Notes: generated from the letters alone by a model not told the origin. DNA of 64,000 nt from Nioella nitratireducens (GCF_001879715.1 NZ_MNBW01000006.1:186001-250000); one strand, 5' to 3'. Counted from the first letter of the stretch, positions 16,892 through 26,668 are shown. Numbers and translations: made by a program.

Positions 16892-19716
16892 GCGCCCGCC
16901 CGTTCTGCAACCCGCGCCACCGCGTCGCGCAGTTTTTTCTCCAGCGCCTCCTGCCGGTGCCTCGCGTGCAGTTTCAGCCCGAACATGTCCTTGACGTAGA
17001 AGGTGTCGACCACCTGTTCGCCATAGGTCGCAATCACGGCGCTGGCGATATAGATGTTGCTGGCCGCCAGCGTCTTGGCGAGATCATAGAGCAGGCCGGG
17101 CCGGTCGCGGGTATCCACCTCGATGATCGTGTAGATTTCCGAACCTTCGTTGTCGAAGGTGATGTTGGTGGCCACGTTGAACGGCCGCTCGCGCTTCTTG
17201 ATCTTGTCGCGCTTGTCGAGGGCGTGGCTCGCCACCACCTCGCCGCTCAGGGTCTTTTCGATCATGCCCTTGAGCCGTGGCAGGCGGCTGGCCTCGTAGG
17301 GGTGGCCTTCGGCGTCCTGCACCCAGAACACAGCCGTGGCGAAACCGTCCTTCGAAGTATAGGTGCGGGCATCGACCACGTTTGCGCCCACAAGGCTCAG
17401 CGCCCCCGCGAGTCGCGAGAAGATGCCGGGGTGGTCGGCCAGGGCAAAGCAAACCCGCGTCGCGTCGCGGTCGATGTCCTGATCGGTGTCGATCCTGATC
17501 TCGTTATCCGCGATCCCGCGCAAGAGGCCCGCGAAGACCACTTGGCTGTCAGTGTCCAGCCCTTGCCAATAGGGCCCGTAATGCCTGTCGGTCTCGGCCT
17601 TGAGGGCCTTGCGCTCCCAATCTGCCAGCCGCTCGCGCAGGGCGCGTTTGGATTCATTCTGGCGCTTGTCGCGGTTCAGGTCTTCCAACCCGGTTTCCAG
17701 CGCCGTCGCCGTCGCCCGGTAAAGGCCGCGCAGCAAGGTGGCCTTCCAGTTGTTCCAGACGCTCGGCCCGACGCCGCGAATGTCGCAAACCGTCAGCACC
17801 GTCAGCAGGTCGAGCCGTGTCTTCGTCTTCACCGCCTTTGCGAAATCGCGCACCGTGCGCGGGTCGGACAGATCGCGCTTCTGGGCCATGTCCGACATCA
17901 GCAGGTGATAGCGCACCAGCCACTCGACGGTCTCGGACTCGTCGGGTTTCAACCCCAGACGCGGGCAGATCACCCGCGCCAGACGCGCGCCGAAAATCGA
18001 ATGGTCCTCGTCCCGGCCCTTGCCGAGGTCGTGGATCAGGCAGGCGAGGTAGATCACCTTGCGATTGACCCCGTTCCTGAGGATGCGCGAGGCGATCGGC
18101 AGTTCTTCGATCAACTCTTCGCGCTCGATCTGCGCAAGGGTCGAAATCACCTGAATGGTGTGCTCGTCCACGGTGTAGCTGTGATACATATTGAACTGCA
18201 TCATCGCCACGACCGGGCCGAATTCGGGAATGAAGGCGGCCAGGACGCCAAGCTCGTTCATCCGCCGCAGGGCACGTTCGGGATTGCCGTGTTTCAGCAG
18301 CAGGTCAAGAAAGATCCGCGTCGCCACCTTGTTGCTGCGCATGTCGTCGTCGATCAGGTCCAGATTGGCCGTCACCAGCCGCATCGCGTCGGGGTGGATC
18401 AGTAGTCCGGTGCGCAGGCCCTCCTCGAACAGCCGCAGCAGGTTCAGCTTGTCCGACAGGAATTCAGCCTCGTCCGAGATATCCAGCCGCCCCTGCCGCA
18501 CTTCGTAGCCCGGTTTCAGCTTCTTGCGGCGGCGGCGCCCCTTCAGCAGCCCGATCAGCAGCGGCTCGGGCTTGACATGCGCGGCCTCCATCGCGGTCAG
18601 GAAGATGCGGGTCAACTCGCCCACCTGCGTGGCGTGCAGAAAGTAATCCTGCATGAAATGCTCGACCGCGCGGCGCCCGCCCCGGTCGGAATAGCCGATC
18701 CGGTTGGCCACCTCGACCTGAAGGTCGAAGGTCAACTGGTCCTGCGCCCGGCCCGACAGCAGGTGGATATGGCAACGCACCGCCCAGAGGAACCGCTCGG
18801 CAGCGTCGAACTCGTCGAACTCCTCTTGCGTGAACACGCCGATGCGCACCAGATCCGCGACCTTGTCGACGCCATGCTCATACTTGGCGATCCAGTAGAG
18901 CGTTTGCAGATCGCGCAAGCCCCCCTTGCCCTCTTTCACATTGGGCTCGACCATGTAGCGCTGGCCGCCTTGTTTGCGGTGCCGCTCGGCGCGTTCGTCC
19001 AGCTTGGCCTCGATGAATTCGCTGGCGGTGCCCCGGAACAGCTGCTCGCGCAGGGTGGTCTGCAACGCGTCGCCGATCTCGGCGTCGCCGGTCAGGAACC
19101 GCATCTCCAGCAACGAGGTGCGGATCGTGTAGTCGCCCTTGGCCAACCGAAGGCAATCGGGGATCGAGCGGCTGGCATGGCCGACCTTCAGATGCAGATC
19201 CCACAGGATGTAGAGGCTGGATTCAATGACGCTCTCGGCCCATCCGGTCATCTTCCATGGCAGCACGAACAGCAGATCGACATCGGAAAACGGCGCCATC
19301 TCGCCCCGGCCATAGCCGCCTACGGCCATCACCGCCATGCGCTCGCCCTCGGTCGGGTTGGGGTTGGGATGCAGGTAGGTGGTGGCGATCCGGAGCGCCT
19401 CGCACACCATCCCGTCGGTCAGGTAGGCATAGGCCCGCGTGACCCGCCGCGCCAGCAGCGGCGAGGCGTCGAACGCCGCCTCGATCGCCGCCCGCCCGGC
19501 CTTTTGGGCCGCTGACAATTCGGCCACGGTCGCGGCGCGGATCGTGCCGGGGTCGGTCTTGCCGATCAAAACGGAATCCAGCCGCGCGCGCACGCCCGCG
19601 ACGTCGAAAATGTCCCCCTCGGGAAGGATCAACTCCCCCGAGGCAGACCCGGTTTTCGGTAGGCGCGGCTGGTTCTCAGAAGCCGGCGGCGCCAAGGCGT
19701 CCTGGGGCAGGGTCAA
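16888..19716 (-). CDS. glnD: [Protein-PII] uridylyltransferase / uridylyl-removing enzyme
   Basis: A bifunctional nitrogen sensor of up to 942 residues that uridylylates and de-uridylylates PII proteins in response to glutamine. The nucleotidyltransferase motif GGYGRG with acidic pair D145 and D147 (FSDVDLLF) is intact. The HD hydrolase domain has HDLGKGRDEDHS with H562 and D563. Two C-terminal ACT domains follow (FSRLAGALSLVGANVVDARTY and RPGLLYDLAKTLAASNIYI). The annotated start at 19716 is a TTG that overlaps the preceding lpoA-like gene by 41 nt; no ATG is available before the conserved part, so the exact start is uncertain by up to about 20 codons. It is coupled to murJ downstream. Confidence 0.93.
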   Translation of the reverse strand: MTLPQDALAPPASENQPRLPKTGSASGELILPEGDIFDVAGVRARLDSVLIGKTDPGTIRAATVAELSAAQKAGRAAIEAAFDASPLLARRVTRAYAYLTDGMVCEALRIATTYLHPNPNPTEGERMAVMAVGGYGRGEMAPFSDVDLLFVLPWKMTGWAESVIESSLYILWDLHLKVGHASRSIPDCLRLAKGDYTIRTSLLEMRFLTGDAEIGDALQTTLREQLFRGTASEFIEAKLDERAERHRKQGGQRYMVEPNVKEGKGGLRDLQTLYWIAKYEHGVDKVADLVRIGVFTQEEFDEFDAAERFLWAVRCHIHLLSGRAQDQLTFDLQVEVANRIGYSDRGGRRAVEHFMQDYFLHATQVGELTRIFLTAMEAAHVKPEPLLIGLLKGRRRRKKLKPGYEVRQGRLDISDEAEFLSDKLNLLRLFEEGLRTGLLIHPDAMRLVTANLDLIDDDMRSNKVATRIFLDLLLKHGNPERALRRMNELGVLAAFIPEFGPVVAMMQFNMYHSYTVDEHTIQVISTLAQIEREELIEELPIASRILRNGVNRKVIYLACLIHDLGKGRDEDHSIFGARLARVICPRLGLKPDESETVEWLVRYHLLMSDMAQKRDLSDPRTVRDFAKAVKTKTRLDLLTVLTVCDIRGVGPSVWNNWKATLLRGLYRATATALETGLEDLNRDKRQNESKRALRERLADWERKALKAETDRHYGPYWQGLDTDSQVVFAGLLRGIADNEIRIDTDQDIDRDATRVCFALADHPGIFSRLAGALSLVGANVVDARTYTSKDGFATAVFWVQDAEGHPYEASRLPRLKGMIEKTLSGEVVASHALDKRDKIKKRERPFNVATNITFDNEGSEIYTIIEVDTRDRPGLLYDLAKTLAASNIYIASAVIATYGEQVVDTFYVKDMFGLKLHARHRQEALEKKLRDAVARVAERAGA

Positions 19717-20845
19717 TGATGGAAACCTGATTGTCTAAGACCTCGGCGATGGCCATGGCGCGTTCCACGGTGCCATCGGGGCGAAGGCGGAAAACCCCGT
19801 TGGCCCCGGCAAAGCCGGGCGAGGCGGTCAGATCGGCGGCCCCGAGGGCCCCCGCATCGGCGGCGGTCTCTGCAATCGCGCGCATCGCGTCATAGGCGAT
19901 GGGGGCCAGCACATGGGGTCCGTCGCCATAGGCGGCGGTATAGCGGGCGTTGAAGGCGGCGGTGGCATCGGGGTCGGGCAGGGCGAACCAGCCCCCCTGC
20001 AAGCCCGACAGTTCCAGCGTTTGCGACGGCACATCCCACCGGGTCAGGCCCATGACCTGCACCTCCTCGGTGTCGAGCCCGTTTTCCGGCAAAAGCTGCG
20101 CGAAAAGCGGCAGCGCCGCCGAGGCGTCAGAGGTATAGATCAGCCCGTTCGCCCCGGAACTGCGCACCTGCGCCATGATCTCGGGCAGTGCCTGCACCAC
20201 GCCCTGTTGCGAGAATTCGTAGCTGGCAACGCCCGCGACGGTGCCGCCCGCCGCCCGCACGGCACTGGCCACCGCGTCGCGCGCGACCTCGCCCGACAGG
20301 TTCTGCGCGTGCAGGATCATGATCCTGTCCCGGCCATTGGCCACGGCATAGCGCGCGATCCGGGCGGCACTGTTGGCATAGGTGTGGCCCAGAACGAAGA
20401 CGTTGCCCCCGGCGATCTCGGTGTTGTTGGAGAAGCTCAATACGCTGATATTGCTGTTGGAAACCGCCACGCCAACGGCAGCCGCCGCATCCGAGCGCAG
20501 CGGCCCCGCGATCACGCGGGCCCCTTGCTGCACGGCCTGCCGCGCGACGGTTGCGGCCTGTGCCGGGTCGGCGGCGGTGTTGTAGACGGTCACGTTCAGC
20601 TGCACGCCCTCGATCTCCGAAGCGGCCAGCCGCGCCGCGTTTTCCAGACTGCGCGCAACGATCTCATCGCCCGGGCTGCCCGAGCCATAGGGGAGCAGCA
20701 GGGCCACGTTGACCGGCGCGCCACTACGCACCTGCGGGCCGCCGCCGATGGGCAGCCCGGCCTGGCAGGCGGCCAGCAATCCGGCCGTGAGACACAGCAG
20801 CACAGCGCGCCGCGACTTGCGAAGAATGCGGAAAGAAGAGAACAT
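19676..20845 (-). CDS. LpoA-like penicillin-binding protein activator lipoprotein
   Basis: A 389-residue lipoprotein with a periplasmic-binding-protein (type I) fold, resembling the substrate-binding half of LpoA (YraM), which activates PBP1A from the outer membrane. The signal peptide ends in a lipobox (AGLLAAC, with the Cys as future lipidated residue). The mature part reads VNVALLLPYGSGSPGDEIVARSLENAARLA, typical of the family, followed by AVIAGPL-like sections. The start at 20845 is the ATG right before the basic FSSFRILRKSRR n-region. Divergence from rsmI with yraN beyond it copies the E. coli yraL-yraM-yraN order, which supports the assignment; the N-terminal TPR half of E. coli LpoA is absent. 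Confidence 0.82.
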   Translation of the reverse strand: MFSSFRILRKSRRAVLLCLTAGLLAACQAGLPIGGGPQVRSGAPVNVALLLPYGSGSPGDEIVARSLENAARLAASEIEGVQLNVTVYNTAADPAQAATVARQAVQQGARVIAGPLRSDAAAAVGVAVSNSNISVLSFSNNTEIAGGNVFVLGHTYANSAARIARYAVANGRDRIMILHAQNLSGEVARDAVASAVRAAGGTVAGVASYEFSQQGVVQALPEIMAQVRSSGANGLIYTSDASAALPLFAQLLPENGLDTEEVQVMGLTRWDVPSQTLELSGLQGGWFALPDPDATAAFNARYTAAYGDGPHVLAPIAYDAMRAIAETAADAGALGAADLTASPGFAGANGVFRLRPDGTVERAMAIAEVLDNQVSIIDPAPGRLGAAGF

Positions 20846-20933
20846 GAAGGGCCGTCTCCAGAAGGCGCAAGAAATGGATCGAGCGGACCCTACGCGGTCG
20901 CGCGAAACAAGTAAACGCCAAGAGGCCCAGCCC

Positions 20934-21809
20934 ATGTCCGATCAGCCCTCCCCCGCCGGTGCCGCCCGGCTTGCCGCCGGTTTGTACCTCGTGGCCACCC
21001 CCATCGGCAGCGCCCGCGACATCACCCTGCGCGCGCTCGATATCCTCGCCGGGGCCGATGCGATTGCCGCCGAAGACACCCGAACTGCGCGAAAATTGAT
21101 GGAAATTCATGGGGTTGCTACGGCAGGCCGCCCGTTGATCGCCTATCACGACCATTCCGGCCCCGGCACCCGCGACAAGATCGCGGCGCTGATCGCCGAG
21201 GGCAAGAGTGTTGCGTATGTGTCCGAGGCGGGCACGCCGCTGGTGGCGGATCCGGGCTATCAACTGGGTCGCGCGGTGATCGAGGCGGGGCTGCCGGTCT
21301 GGTCCGCGCCGGGGGCGTCGGCGGTGCTGGCGGCGCTGTCGGTTTCGGGCCTGCCGAGCGACCGGTTCCTGTTCGCCGGCTTCCCGCCGCAGGCCAAGGG
21401 CGCGATGACGAAATGGCTGGCGGAGCTTGCCCCGGTCGAGGCCACGCTGATTCTCTATGAATCTCCGCGCCGCGTTCACCGTTTGTTAGATGTTTTGGGC
21501 GAAACCTTGGGAGATGATCGGCAAATTGCGCTCTGCCGGGAATTAACCAAACGCTTCGAAGAGGTCTTGCGTGGATCCGTCCTTGACGTACGAAATGCCA
21601 TCGCGGATCGCAGCCTGAAGGGCGAGGTGGTGCTGGTGGTTGGCAAGGGCACCCCACAAGCGGTGTCCGCCGAGCGTGTCGATGATGCCTTGCGCGCGGC
21701 CTTGGAAACCCTCTCGGTCAAGGACGCGGCGGCAGAGGTCGCCAAGACAATGGGCCTGCCCAAGCGCGATGTCTATCAGGCTGCGCTGCAACTGGAGAAG
21801 AAGAGATGA
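20934..21809 (+). CDS. rsmI: 16S rRNA (cytidine(1402)-2'-O)-methyltransferase
   Basis: A 291-residue SAM-dependent methyltransferase of the tetrapyrrole-methylase fold that methylates the ribose of C1402 in the 16S rRNA P-site. The sequence has the family markers YLVATPIGSARDITLRALDIL near the N-terminus and IAAEDTRTARKLM. These are followed by ISPSGYSA-type changes to YVSEAGTPLVADPGYQL and APGASAVLAALSVSGLP. The ATG at 20934 is chosen from the family N-terminus. The gene starts a plus-strand run, with its stop overlapping yraN (ATGA), and is divergent from the lpoA-like gene with 88 nt between. Confidence 0.94.
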   Translation: MSDQPSPAGAARLAAGLYLVATPIGSARDITLRALDILAGADAIAAEDTRTARKLMEIHGVATAGRPLIAYHDHSGPGTRDKIAALIAEGKSVAYVSEAGTPLVADPGYQLGRAVIEAGLPVWSAPGASAVLAALSVSGLPSDRFLFAGFPPQAKGAMTKWLAELAPVEATLILYESPRRVHRLLDVLGETLGDDRQIALCRELTKRFEEVLRGSVLDVRNAIADRSLKGEVVLVVGKGTPQAVSAERVDDALRAALETLSVKDAAAEVAKTMGLPKRDVYQAALQLEKKR

Positions 21810-22159
21810 GCGGATCGGTCAGCTACTACGCGGGGCTTTCGGCGGAAGATCAGGTGGCGCGGCGCTATGCCCGCAACGGCCATGTGATCCTGTCGCGCCG
21901 CTGGCGGGGACGGGGTGGCGAGATCGACCTCGTCGCGCAAAAGGATGGCGACGTGATCTTCATCGAGGTCAAGAAAAGCCGCAGCCATGCCCGTGCTGCT
22001 GCCCGTGTCTCGCCCCGGCAACTGAGCCGCATCTTCCTGTCTGCCGAAGACTACCTTGGCCACCTGCCCGCCGGTGCCAACACGCCCTGCCGGGTGGATG
22101 TGGCGCTGCTCGACGATGCGGGCCAGATCGACATTCTTCCGAATGTGCTGTGTGCATGA
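21806..22159 (+). CDS. yraN: YraN family (UPF0102) nuclease-like protein
   Basis: A 117-residue protein of the UPF0102/YraN family with a Holliday-junction-resolvase-like endonuclease fold. The core motif is intact: RWRGRGGEIDLVAQKDGDVIFIEVKKS, where the E-I-D and E-V-K residues would hold metal. The biochemical role is not established. It overlaps rsmI by 4 nt, and its genomic link to rsmI and lpoA is very widely conserved. A 75-nt gap follows before gshB. Confidence 0.88.
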   Translation: MSGSVSYYAGLSAEDQVARRYARNGHVILSRRWRGRGGEIDLVAQKDGDVIFIEVKKSRSHARAAARVSPRQLSRIFLSAEDYLGHLPAGANTPCRVDVALLDDAGQIDILPNVLCA

Positions 22160-22234
22160 CGGCACAGTGACGGCATTGCACCTTTTCCCGCCGCGGGCCA
22201 TGTAGGACCAAAGCCCGGGAATGGAGACGCCCCT

Positions 22235-23179
22235 ATGCCGCTCAAGGTTGCCATCCAGATGGACCCCATCGGCCCGATCGACATCGACGCCGACAGCACC
22301 TTTCGAATTGCCGAAGAAGCGCAGGTGCGCGGGCACGAGCTGTTCTATTACACGCCCGACATGCTGGCCTATCAGGAAGGCCGTGTCACTGCCCGTGGCT
22401 GGCCGCTGACCGTCCGCCGCGAGAAGGGCAACCATTTTTCCCTTGGCCAGATGCAGGAGATCGACCTTGGCGCGGATGTAGACGTGCTCTGGTTGCGGCA
22501 GGATCCGCCCTTCGACATGGGCTATATCACCACGACGCATATCCTCGACCGCATTCATCCCGACACGCTGGTCGTGAACGATCCGTTCTGGGTGCGCAAT
22601 TACCCCGAAAAGCTGATGGTCCTCGATTTCCCGGACCTGACGCCGCCCACCACCATCGCCCGCGACCTCGAAACGCTGAAGGCGTTCAAGCACAAGCATG
22701 GCGATATCATCCTCAAACCGCTTTACGGCAATGGCGGCGCCGGGGTGTTCCGGCTGGACCCCAATGACCGCAACCTCAATTCGCTGCATGAGCTTTTTGC
22801 GGGCATCAACCGTGAACCGTTGATCGCGCAGAAATTCCTGCCCGACGTGTCGGCGGGCGACAAGCGGGTGATCCTTGTGGATGGCGAGCCCGTGGGCGCG
22901 ATCAACCGGGTGCCGGCCAGCGGTGAAACCCGCTCGAACATGCATGTGGGCGGGCGCCCCGAAAAGGTGGCTTTGTCCGACCGTGACCGCGAGATTTGCG
23001 CCCGCATCGGGCCGCTTCTGCGCGAAAAGGGGCAGATTTTCGTCGGCATCGACGTGATCGGCGGCTGGCTGACCGAGATCAACGTGACCTCGCCCACCGG
23101 CATTCAGGAACTTGAACGCTTCGATGGCATCAACGTGGCCGAGACAATCTGGCAAGCGATCGAGGCGCGCCTGGCATGA
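22235..23179 (+). CDS. gshB: Glutathione synthase
   Basis: A 314-residue ATP-grasp ligase that joins gamma-glutamylcysteine and glycine to give glutathione. The N-terminal domain has [27 protein letters not shown], and the [15 protein letters not shown] segment is diagnostic of bacterial GshB. The ATP-grasp part is visible as [17 protein letters not shown] and [26 protein letters not shown], with the metal-binding Glu and Asn in EINVTSP. A GGAG precedes the ATG. The hydrolase gene starts inside its stop codon region. Confidence 0.95.
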   Translation: MPLKVAIQMDPIGPIDIDADSTFRIAEEAQVRGHELFYYTPDMLAYQEGRVTARGWPLTVRREKGNHFSLGQMQEIDLGADVDVLWLRQDPPFDMGYITTTHILDRIHPDTLVVNDPFWVRNYPEKLMVLDFPDLTPPTTIARDLETLKAFKHKHGDIILKPLYGNGGAGVFRLDPNDRNLNSLHELFAGINREPLIAQKFLPDVSAGDKRVILVDGEPVGAINRVPASGETRSNMHVGGRPEKVALSDRDREICARIGPLLREKGQIFVGIDVIGGWLTEINVTSPTGIQELERFDGINVAETIWQAIEARLA

Positions 23180-24084
23180 GCCGCCGGGCCGCGATCCTCA
23201 ACACCTGGCTGCGGCTGGTGGAACGCCCCGCTCTGGCGCGGCTGAATGTCGAGGATCTGGCCCGCGTTCGGCGACGGTTCGAATGGCAGGCGCGGATGCT
23301 GTTTCCGCTGCCAAGGGGGCAGGCCTGGCGCTGGACAGATCGGGCGGAGATGCCCGTGTTCGAAATCGGGCCGACAGACGGCGCGCGCCTGCTTTATCTG
23401 CATGGCGGCGGCTATGTCTTCGGCAGCCCGCGCACACACAAGGGGCTGGCGGGCCGGTTGGCCGCCCGCACCGGGATCGGCGCGGTCGTGCCGGATTACC
23501 CGATGGCCCCGGAGCATCCCTTCCCCGCCGCGCCCGCCGCGGTGCTGCGGCTCTATCGCCAGATGGTGACGGAAGCACCCGTGATCCTTGCCGGGGACAG
23601 CGCCGGGGGTGGGCTGGCCCTGTCGCTTCTGGCGCAGATCTGCGCCGATCCCACCTTGCCGCAACCGCTGGCAACGCTGGTTCTGTCGCCGTGGACGGAC
23701 CTGAGCCTGTCGGGCAGCAGCTTTGCCACGAACGACCAAACCGAAATGCTGCTGCCCGCCGGCGGGATCACCGAATCGCGCGACGTCTATCTCGCGGGGG
23801 CCGATCCCGCCGACCCGCTGGCCAGCCCGCTTTTCGCCGATTTCGCCGGAGCCGCGCCGGTGCGGATCTGGGTCGGGGATGGCGAGATGTTGCTGGATGA
23901 CAGCCGCCGCATGGCCTCTCGCCTGACCGCGCAAGGGATCGACACGTCGCTGACGGTCGAGCACAACCTGCCCCATGTCTGGCCGTTGTTCCCCGGCTGG
24001 CTGCTGCCCGAGGCCGAAAGAACGCTGGACCAGATGGGCGCGGAAATCCGGGCCACGTTGCCGTTGGGCCAGGATGCCGATTGA
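23176..24084 (+). CDS. Alpha/beta hydrolase, HSL (hormone-sensitive lipase) family
   Basis: A 302-residue esterase-like hydrolase of family IV. It shows the oxyanion-hole motif [13 protein letters not shown], then the nucleophile elbow GDSAGGG with the catalytic Ser. A later acidic residue stands in [12 protein letters not shown] and a late His in [10 protein letters not shown] completes the triad. No signal peptide is evident, so it should act in the cytoplasm on small acyl esters; the natural substrate is unknown. Its ATG overlaps the gshB stop (ATGA), suggesting translational coupling. It converges on yifB across a bidirectional hairpin. Confidence 0.85.
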   Translation: MSRRAAILNTWLRLVERPALARLNVEDLARVRRRFEWQARMLFPLPRGQAWRWTDRAEMPVFEIGPTDGARLLYLHGGGYVFGSPRTHKGLAGRLAARTGIGAVVPDYPMAPEHPFPAAPAAVLRLYRQMVTEAPVILAGDSAGGGLALSLLAQICADPTLPQPLATLVLSPWTDLSLSGSSFATNDQTEMLLPAGGITESRDVYLAGADPADPLASPLFADFAGAAPVRIWVGDGEMLLDDSRRMASRLTAQGIDTSLTVEHNLPHVWPLFPGWLLPEAERTLDQMGAEIRATLPLGQDAD

Positions 24085-24138
24085 CCCTGCGAGGGTTCCC
24101 GACCAGTGGCAAGATACCGCCCGCCGCCTTATGCCGCC

Positions 24139-24160
24139 ATGGGCCCTGTGCGGGGCCCAT
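24139..24160. terminator. Bidirectional hairpin between convergent hydrolase and yifB genes
   Basis: ATGGGCCC and GGGCCCAT form a perfect 8-bp stem with a 6-nt loop midway between two convergent genes. No T-run is present on either side. It may still mark the ends of both transcripts. Confidence 0.55.
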
Positions 24161-24176
24161 GCGTTGGAGGGGAGCA

Positions 24177-25715
24177 CTAATTCTTGCCGGCAATCAGCCG
24201 AAACCCGAGCGCCTCTGCCACATGCGGCAGGCGCACATCCGCCGCGCCGTCCAGATCGGCAATGGTGCGCGCCACCCGTAGCACCCGGTGATAGCCGCGT
24301 GCCGACAGGCGAAACCGCTCGGCGGCCTTGATCAGCATGTCGCGTCCTTCGGAATCGGGCGCAGCGATCTGGTCCAGCAACGCGCCTTCCGCATCGGCAT
24401 TGATCCGTGCGGCGGCCCCGAGCGCCTCGAACCGGGCGCTTTGCCGGTCCCGCGCGGCCTTGATCCGGGCGGCCACGGTGGCGCTGGTATCGCCCGATGC
24501 GGGCAGGTCGAGATCGGTGAATGTCACTGGCGGCACCTCCAGCCGCAGGTCGAACCGGTCCATCAGCGGCCCGGATATGCGCCCCAGGTAGTCTTCTCCG
24601 CAGGCGGGCGCGCGGCCACACGCCTGGTCGGCCTCATACAGGTGGCCGCAGCGGCACGGGTTGGCCGCCGCGATCAGCAGGAACCGGCAGGGATAGGTCA
24701 CATGCGCATTGGCCCGCGCGATCACCACGTCGCCGGTCTCAATCGGCTGGCGCAGGGTTTCCAGTACCTGCCGAGGGTATTCGGGGAACTCGTCGAGGAA
24801 CAGCACCCCGTTATGGGCCAGGCTGATTTCGCCCGGTTTCGCGCTGCGCCCGCCGCCGACAATGGCAGGCATCGAGGCCGTGTGATGCGGCGCGCGGTAG
24901 GGTCTTGTGCGGGAAATCCCGCCCTCGTCCAGCAACCCGGCAAGGGAATGGATCATCGAGGTTTCCAGCGCCTCGGTCGCCGTTAACGGCGGCATCAGGC
25001 CGGGCAACCGCGCTGCCAGCATGGATTTGCCCGATCCCGGCGCGCCCACCATCAGGAAATGGTGGCGCCCGGCGGCCGCAATTTCCAACGCGCGCTTGGC
25101 CCGTTCCTGCCCGCGCACCTCGCTCAGATCCTTGGTCGTGACCTCGCCCAGCACTTCGCCCGGTTCCGCCGGGGGCAGGGGCGCGCGGTCGGTCAGGTGG
25201 TTGATGATGTCGGTCAGGGTCCGGCCCGCGTAAACCGGTGTCGCGCCGACCCATGCCGCCTCGGCCCCGCAGGCGGCGGGACAATACAGCGCGCGGCCAT
25301 CCTCGCCCGCCGCCAGCGCCGTGGGCAGTGCCCCGATCACCGGCACCAGCGCCCCGTCGAGCGACATTTCCCCAAGGCTCATCGCGCCTTCCACCGCGTC
25401 GCGGGGCACCACGCCGAGCGCGGCCAGCAAGGCCAGTGCAATCGGCAGATCGAAGTGAGACCCCTCTTTCGGCAGATCGGCGGGCGACAGGTTGATGGTG
25501 ACGCGTTTCGAGGGCAGCGCGATGGCCATGGTCGACAACGCCGTGCGCACCCGGTCGCGCGCCTCGCCCACGGCGCGGTCGGGCAGGCCGACGATGGAAA
25601 AGGCGGGCAGGCCCGGCGTGACGGCGCATTGCACCTCGACCCGGCGCGCCTCCAACCCTTCGAAGGCGACGGTATAGGTGCGCGCGAGGCTTTCGGGTCG
25701 GGCGGCGTCCAGCAT
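24177..25715 (-). CDS. YifB family Mg chelatase-like AAA ATPase (ComM-like)
   Basis: A 512-residue AAA+ helicase of the YifB/ComM family; ComM promotes branch migration during natural transformation. The N-terminal domain is the Lon-protease-like fold (ARTYTVAFEGLEARRVEVQCAVTPGLPAFSIVGLPD). Then come Walker A GAPGSGKS (residues 224-231) and Walker B GVLFLDEFPEY, followed by a loop with several Cys residues (CRCGHLYEADQACGRAPAC) that may bind metal and is typical of the family. The C-terminal Mg_chelatase_C region contains LSARGYHRVLRVARTIADLDG. The start is the ATG at 25715. It appears to be a single gene. Confidence 0.92.
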   Translation of the reverse strand: MLDAARPESLARTYTVAFEGLEARRVEVQCAVTPGLPAFSIVGLPDRAVGEARDRVRTALSTMAIALPSKRVTINLSPADLPKEGSHFDLPIALALLAALGVVPRDAVEGAMSLGEMSLDGALVPVIGALPTALAAGEDGRALYCPAACGAEAAWVGATPVYAGRTLTDIINHLTDRAPLPPAEPGEVLGEVTTKDLSEVRGQERAKRALEIAAAGRHHFLMVGAPGSGKSMLAARLPGLMPPLTATEALETSMIHSLAGLLDEGGISRTRPYRAPHHTASMPAIVGGGRSAKPGEISLAHNGVLFLDEFPEYPRQVLETLRQPIETGDVVIARANAHVTYPCRFLLIAAANPCRCGHLYEADQACGRAPACGEDYLGRISGPLMDRFDLRLEVPPVTFTDLDLPASGDTSATVAARIKAARDRQSARFEALGAAARINADAEGALLDQIAAPDSEGRDMLIKAAERFRLSARGYHRVLRVARTIADLDGAADVRLPHVAEALGFRLIAGKN

Positions 25716-25739
25716 GGTAAACGCTTGCCCGAAAACCCT

Positions 25740-26609
25740 TTACGATTGGTAAATATCCATGAAGGCGGGCCACGCTGCGGGATCGGCCACGGTCTTGTCG
25801 CGGCAAAAGGCGTTGCAAAAGCCGAAGACGCGGCCATCCATCTCAAGGAAGTGGGTCACGGGGGCGCCGGAATAGGGGCAGGTCGCGTTTTCCGAGGGGC
25901 CGCTCTCGACCGCCTGTGCCGCCAACGGCGGCGGCGCGGGGAAGGGGCGTCGGTCAAGCGCCATGTCGTAGAACGGCTGCTCCGGCCCCTCGACCAGGCC
26001 CATGGCACGCCACTGGCGAAACGCCGGGTGCGCCACATGCGCCTTGGCATAGGCCAGCGCCGCGCTCGAAACCGGCAGGTCATAGGTCAAAATCCGCGTC
26101 GCCACCGGGGCGAAGAACACGTCGGCCAGCGAATAGGCCCCACACAGCCATGGTCCCCCGAACCGGTCCATCGCGCGGGACCACAGCAGGTCGAGCCGGG
26201 CAAGGTCGGCGGTCACCGCATCCTCCGGCGCAAACCCCGCCCACCCGGTGCGCAGGTTCATCGGACAGGCGCCGCGCAGCCCGGTCAGGCCGGAATGCAT
26301 CTCGGCCACAAGACTCATCGCCTCGGCGCGCGCGGCGGGGTCTTCGGGCAACAGGCCGTGATCGGGGAACGCCCCGGACAGGTGCCATGCGATGGCGAGC
26401 GAGTCGGTCAGCACCCCGCCCTGCGGCGTCTTGACGATGGGCACGGTGCGGGTGTCGGGGGCGAAGGCGGCCAGATCCTTGCGGAACTGGTCGCAATACA
26501 TGCGCGTGGTCCGCACCTCGACGGGAATGTCGAAGGCGCGGAAGGCAAGCCAGCCGCGCAGCGACCAGCTTGAATAGGATTTGTCGGCAATCAAGAGGAT
26601 ATGGGTCAT
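25740..26609 (-). CDS. Glutathione S-transferase with C-terminal YHS-like metal-binding tail
   Basis: A 289-residue protein. Residues 1-230 or so form a GST: a thioredoxin-like N-terminal part starting ILLIADKSYSSWSLRGWLAF and continuing with TVPIVKTPQGGVLTDSLAIAWHL (the cis-Pro and Glu/Asp-Ser region), then the all-helical domain. The end is unusual: C244-P-Y-S-G, then about 16 residues, then FGFC265-NAFC269-RDK and VADPAAWPAFM. This resembles a YHS/TRASH metal-binding element (CxxxG...FCxxxC...DPxxW). The tail could sense or bind a soft metal or an iron-sulfur cluster; this is inferred. The gene stands between yifB and a phosphatase gene in the same direction. Confidence 0.78.
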   Translation of the reverse strand: MTHILLIADKSYSSWSLRGWLAFRAFDIPVEVRTTRMYCDQFRKDLAAFAPDTRTVPIVKTPQGGVLTDSLAIAWHLSGAFPDHGLLPEDPAARAEAMSLVAEMHSGLTGLRGACPMNLRTGWAGFAPEDAVTADLARLDLLWSRAMDRFGGPWLCGAYSLADVFFAPVATRILTYDLPVSSAALAYAKAHVAHPAFRQWRAMGLVEGPEQPFYDMALDRRPFPAPPPLAAQAVESGPSENATCPYSGAPVTHFLEMDGRVFGFCNAFCRDKTVADPAAWPAFMDIYQS

Positions 26610-26668
26610 GACCGCCAGCTAAGCCTGCCCTGCGCGGCCTGTCCAATGCCATTTTCTGACGCGGCGCA

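Noticed and set aside
14679-16910. 743-codon frame overlapping murJ and the rhomboid-like gene on the minus strand
   Set aside because: It is the alternative frame of murJ with no motif; murJ itself is certain.
19717-20845. Plain branched-chain amino-acid binding protein for the lpoA-like gene
   Set aside because: No ABC transporter genes are adjacent, and lipobox plus synteny with rsmI and yraN favour an LpoA-type protein.
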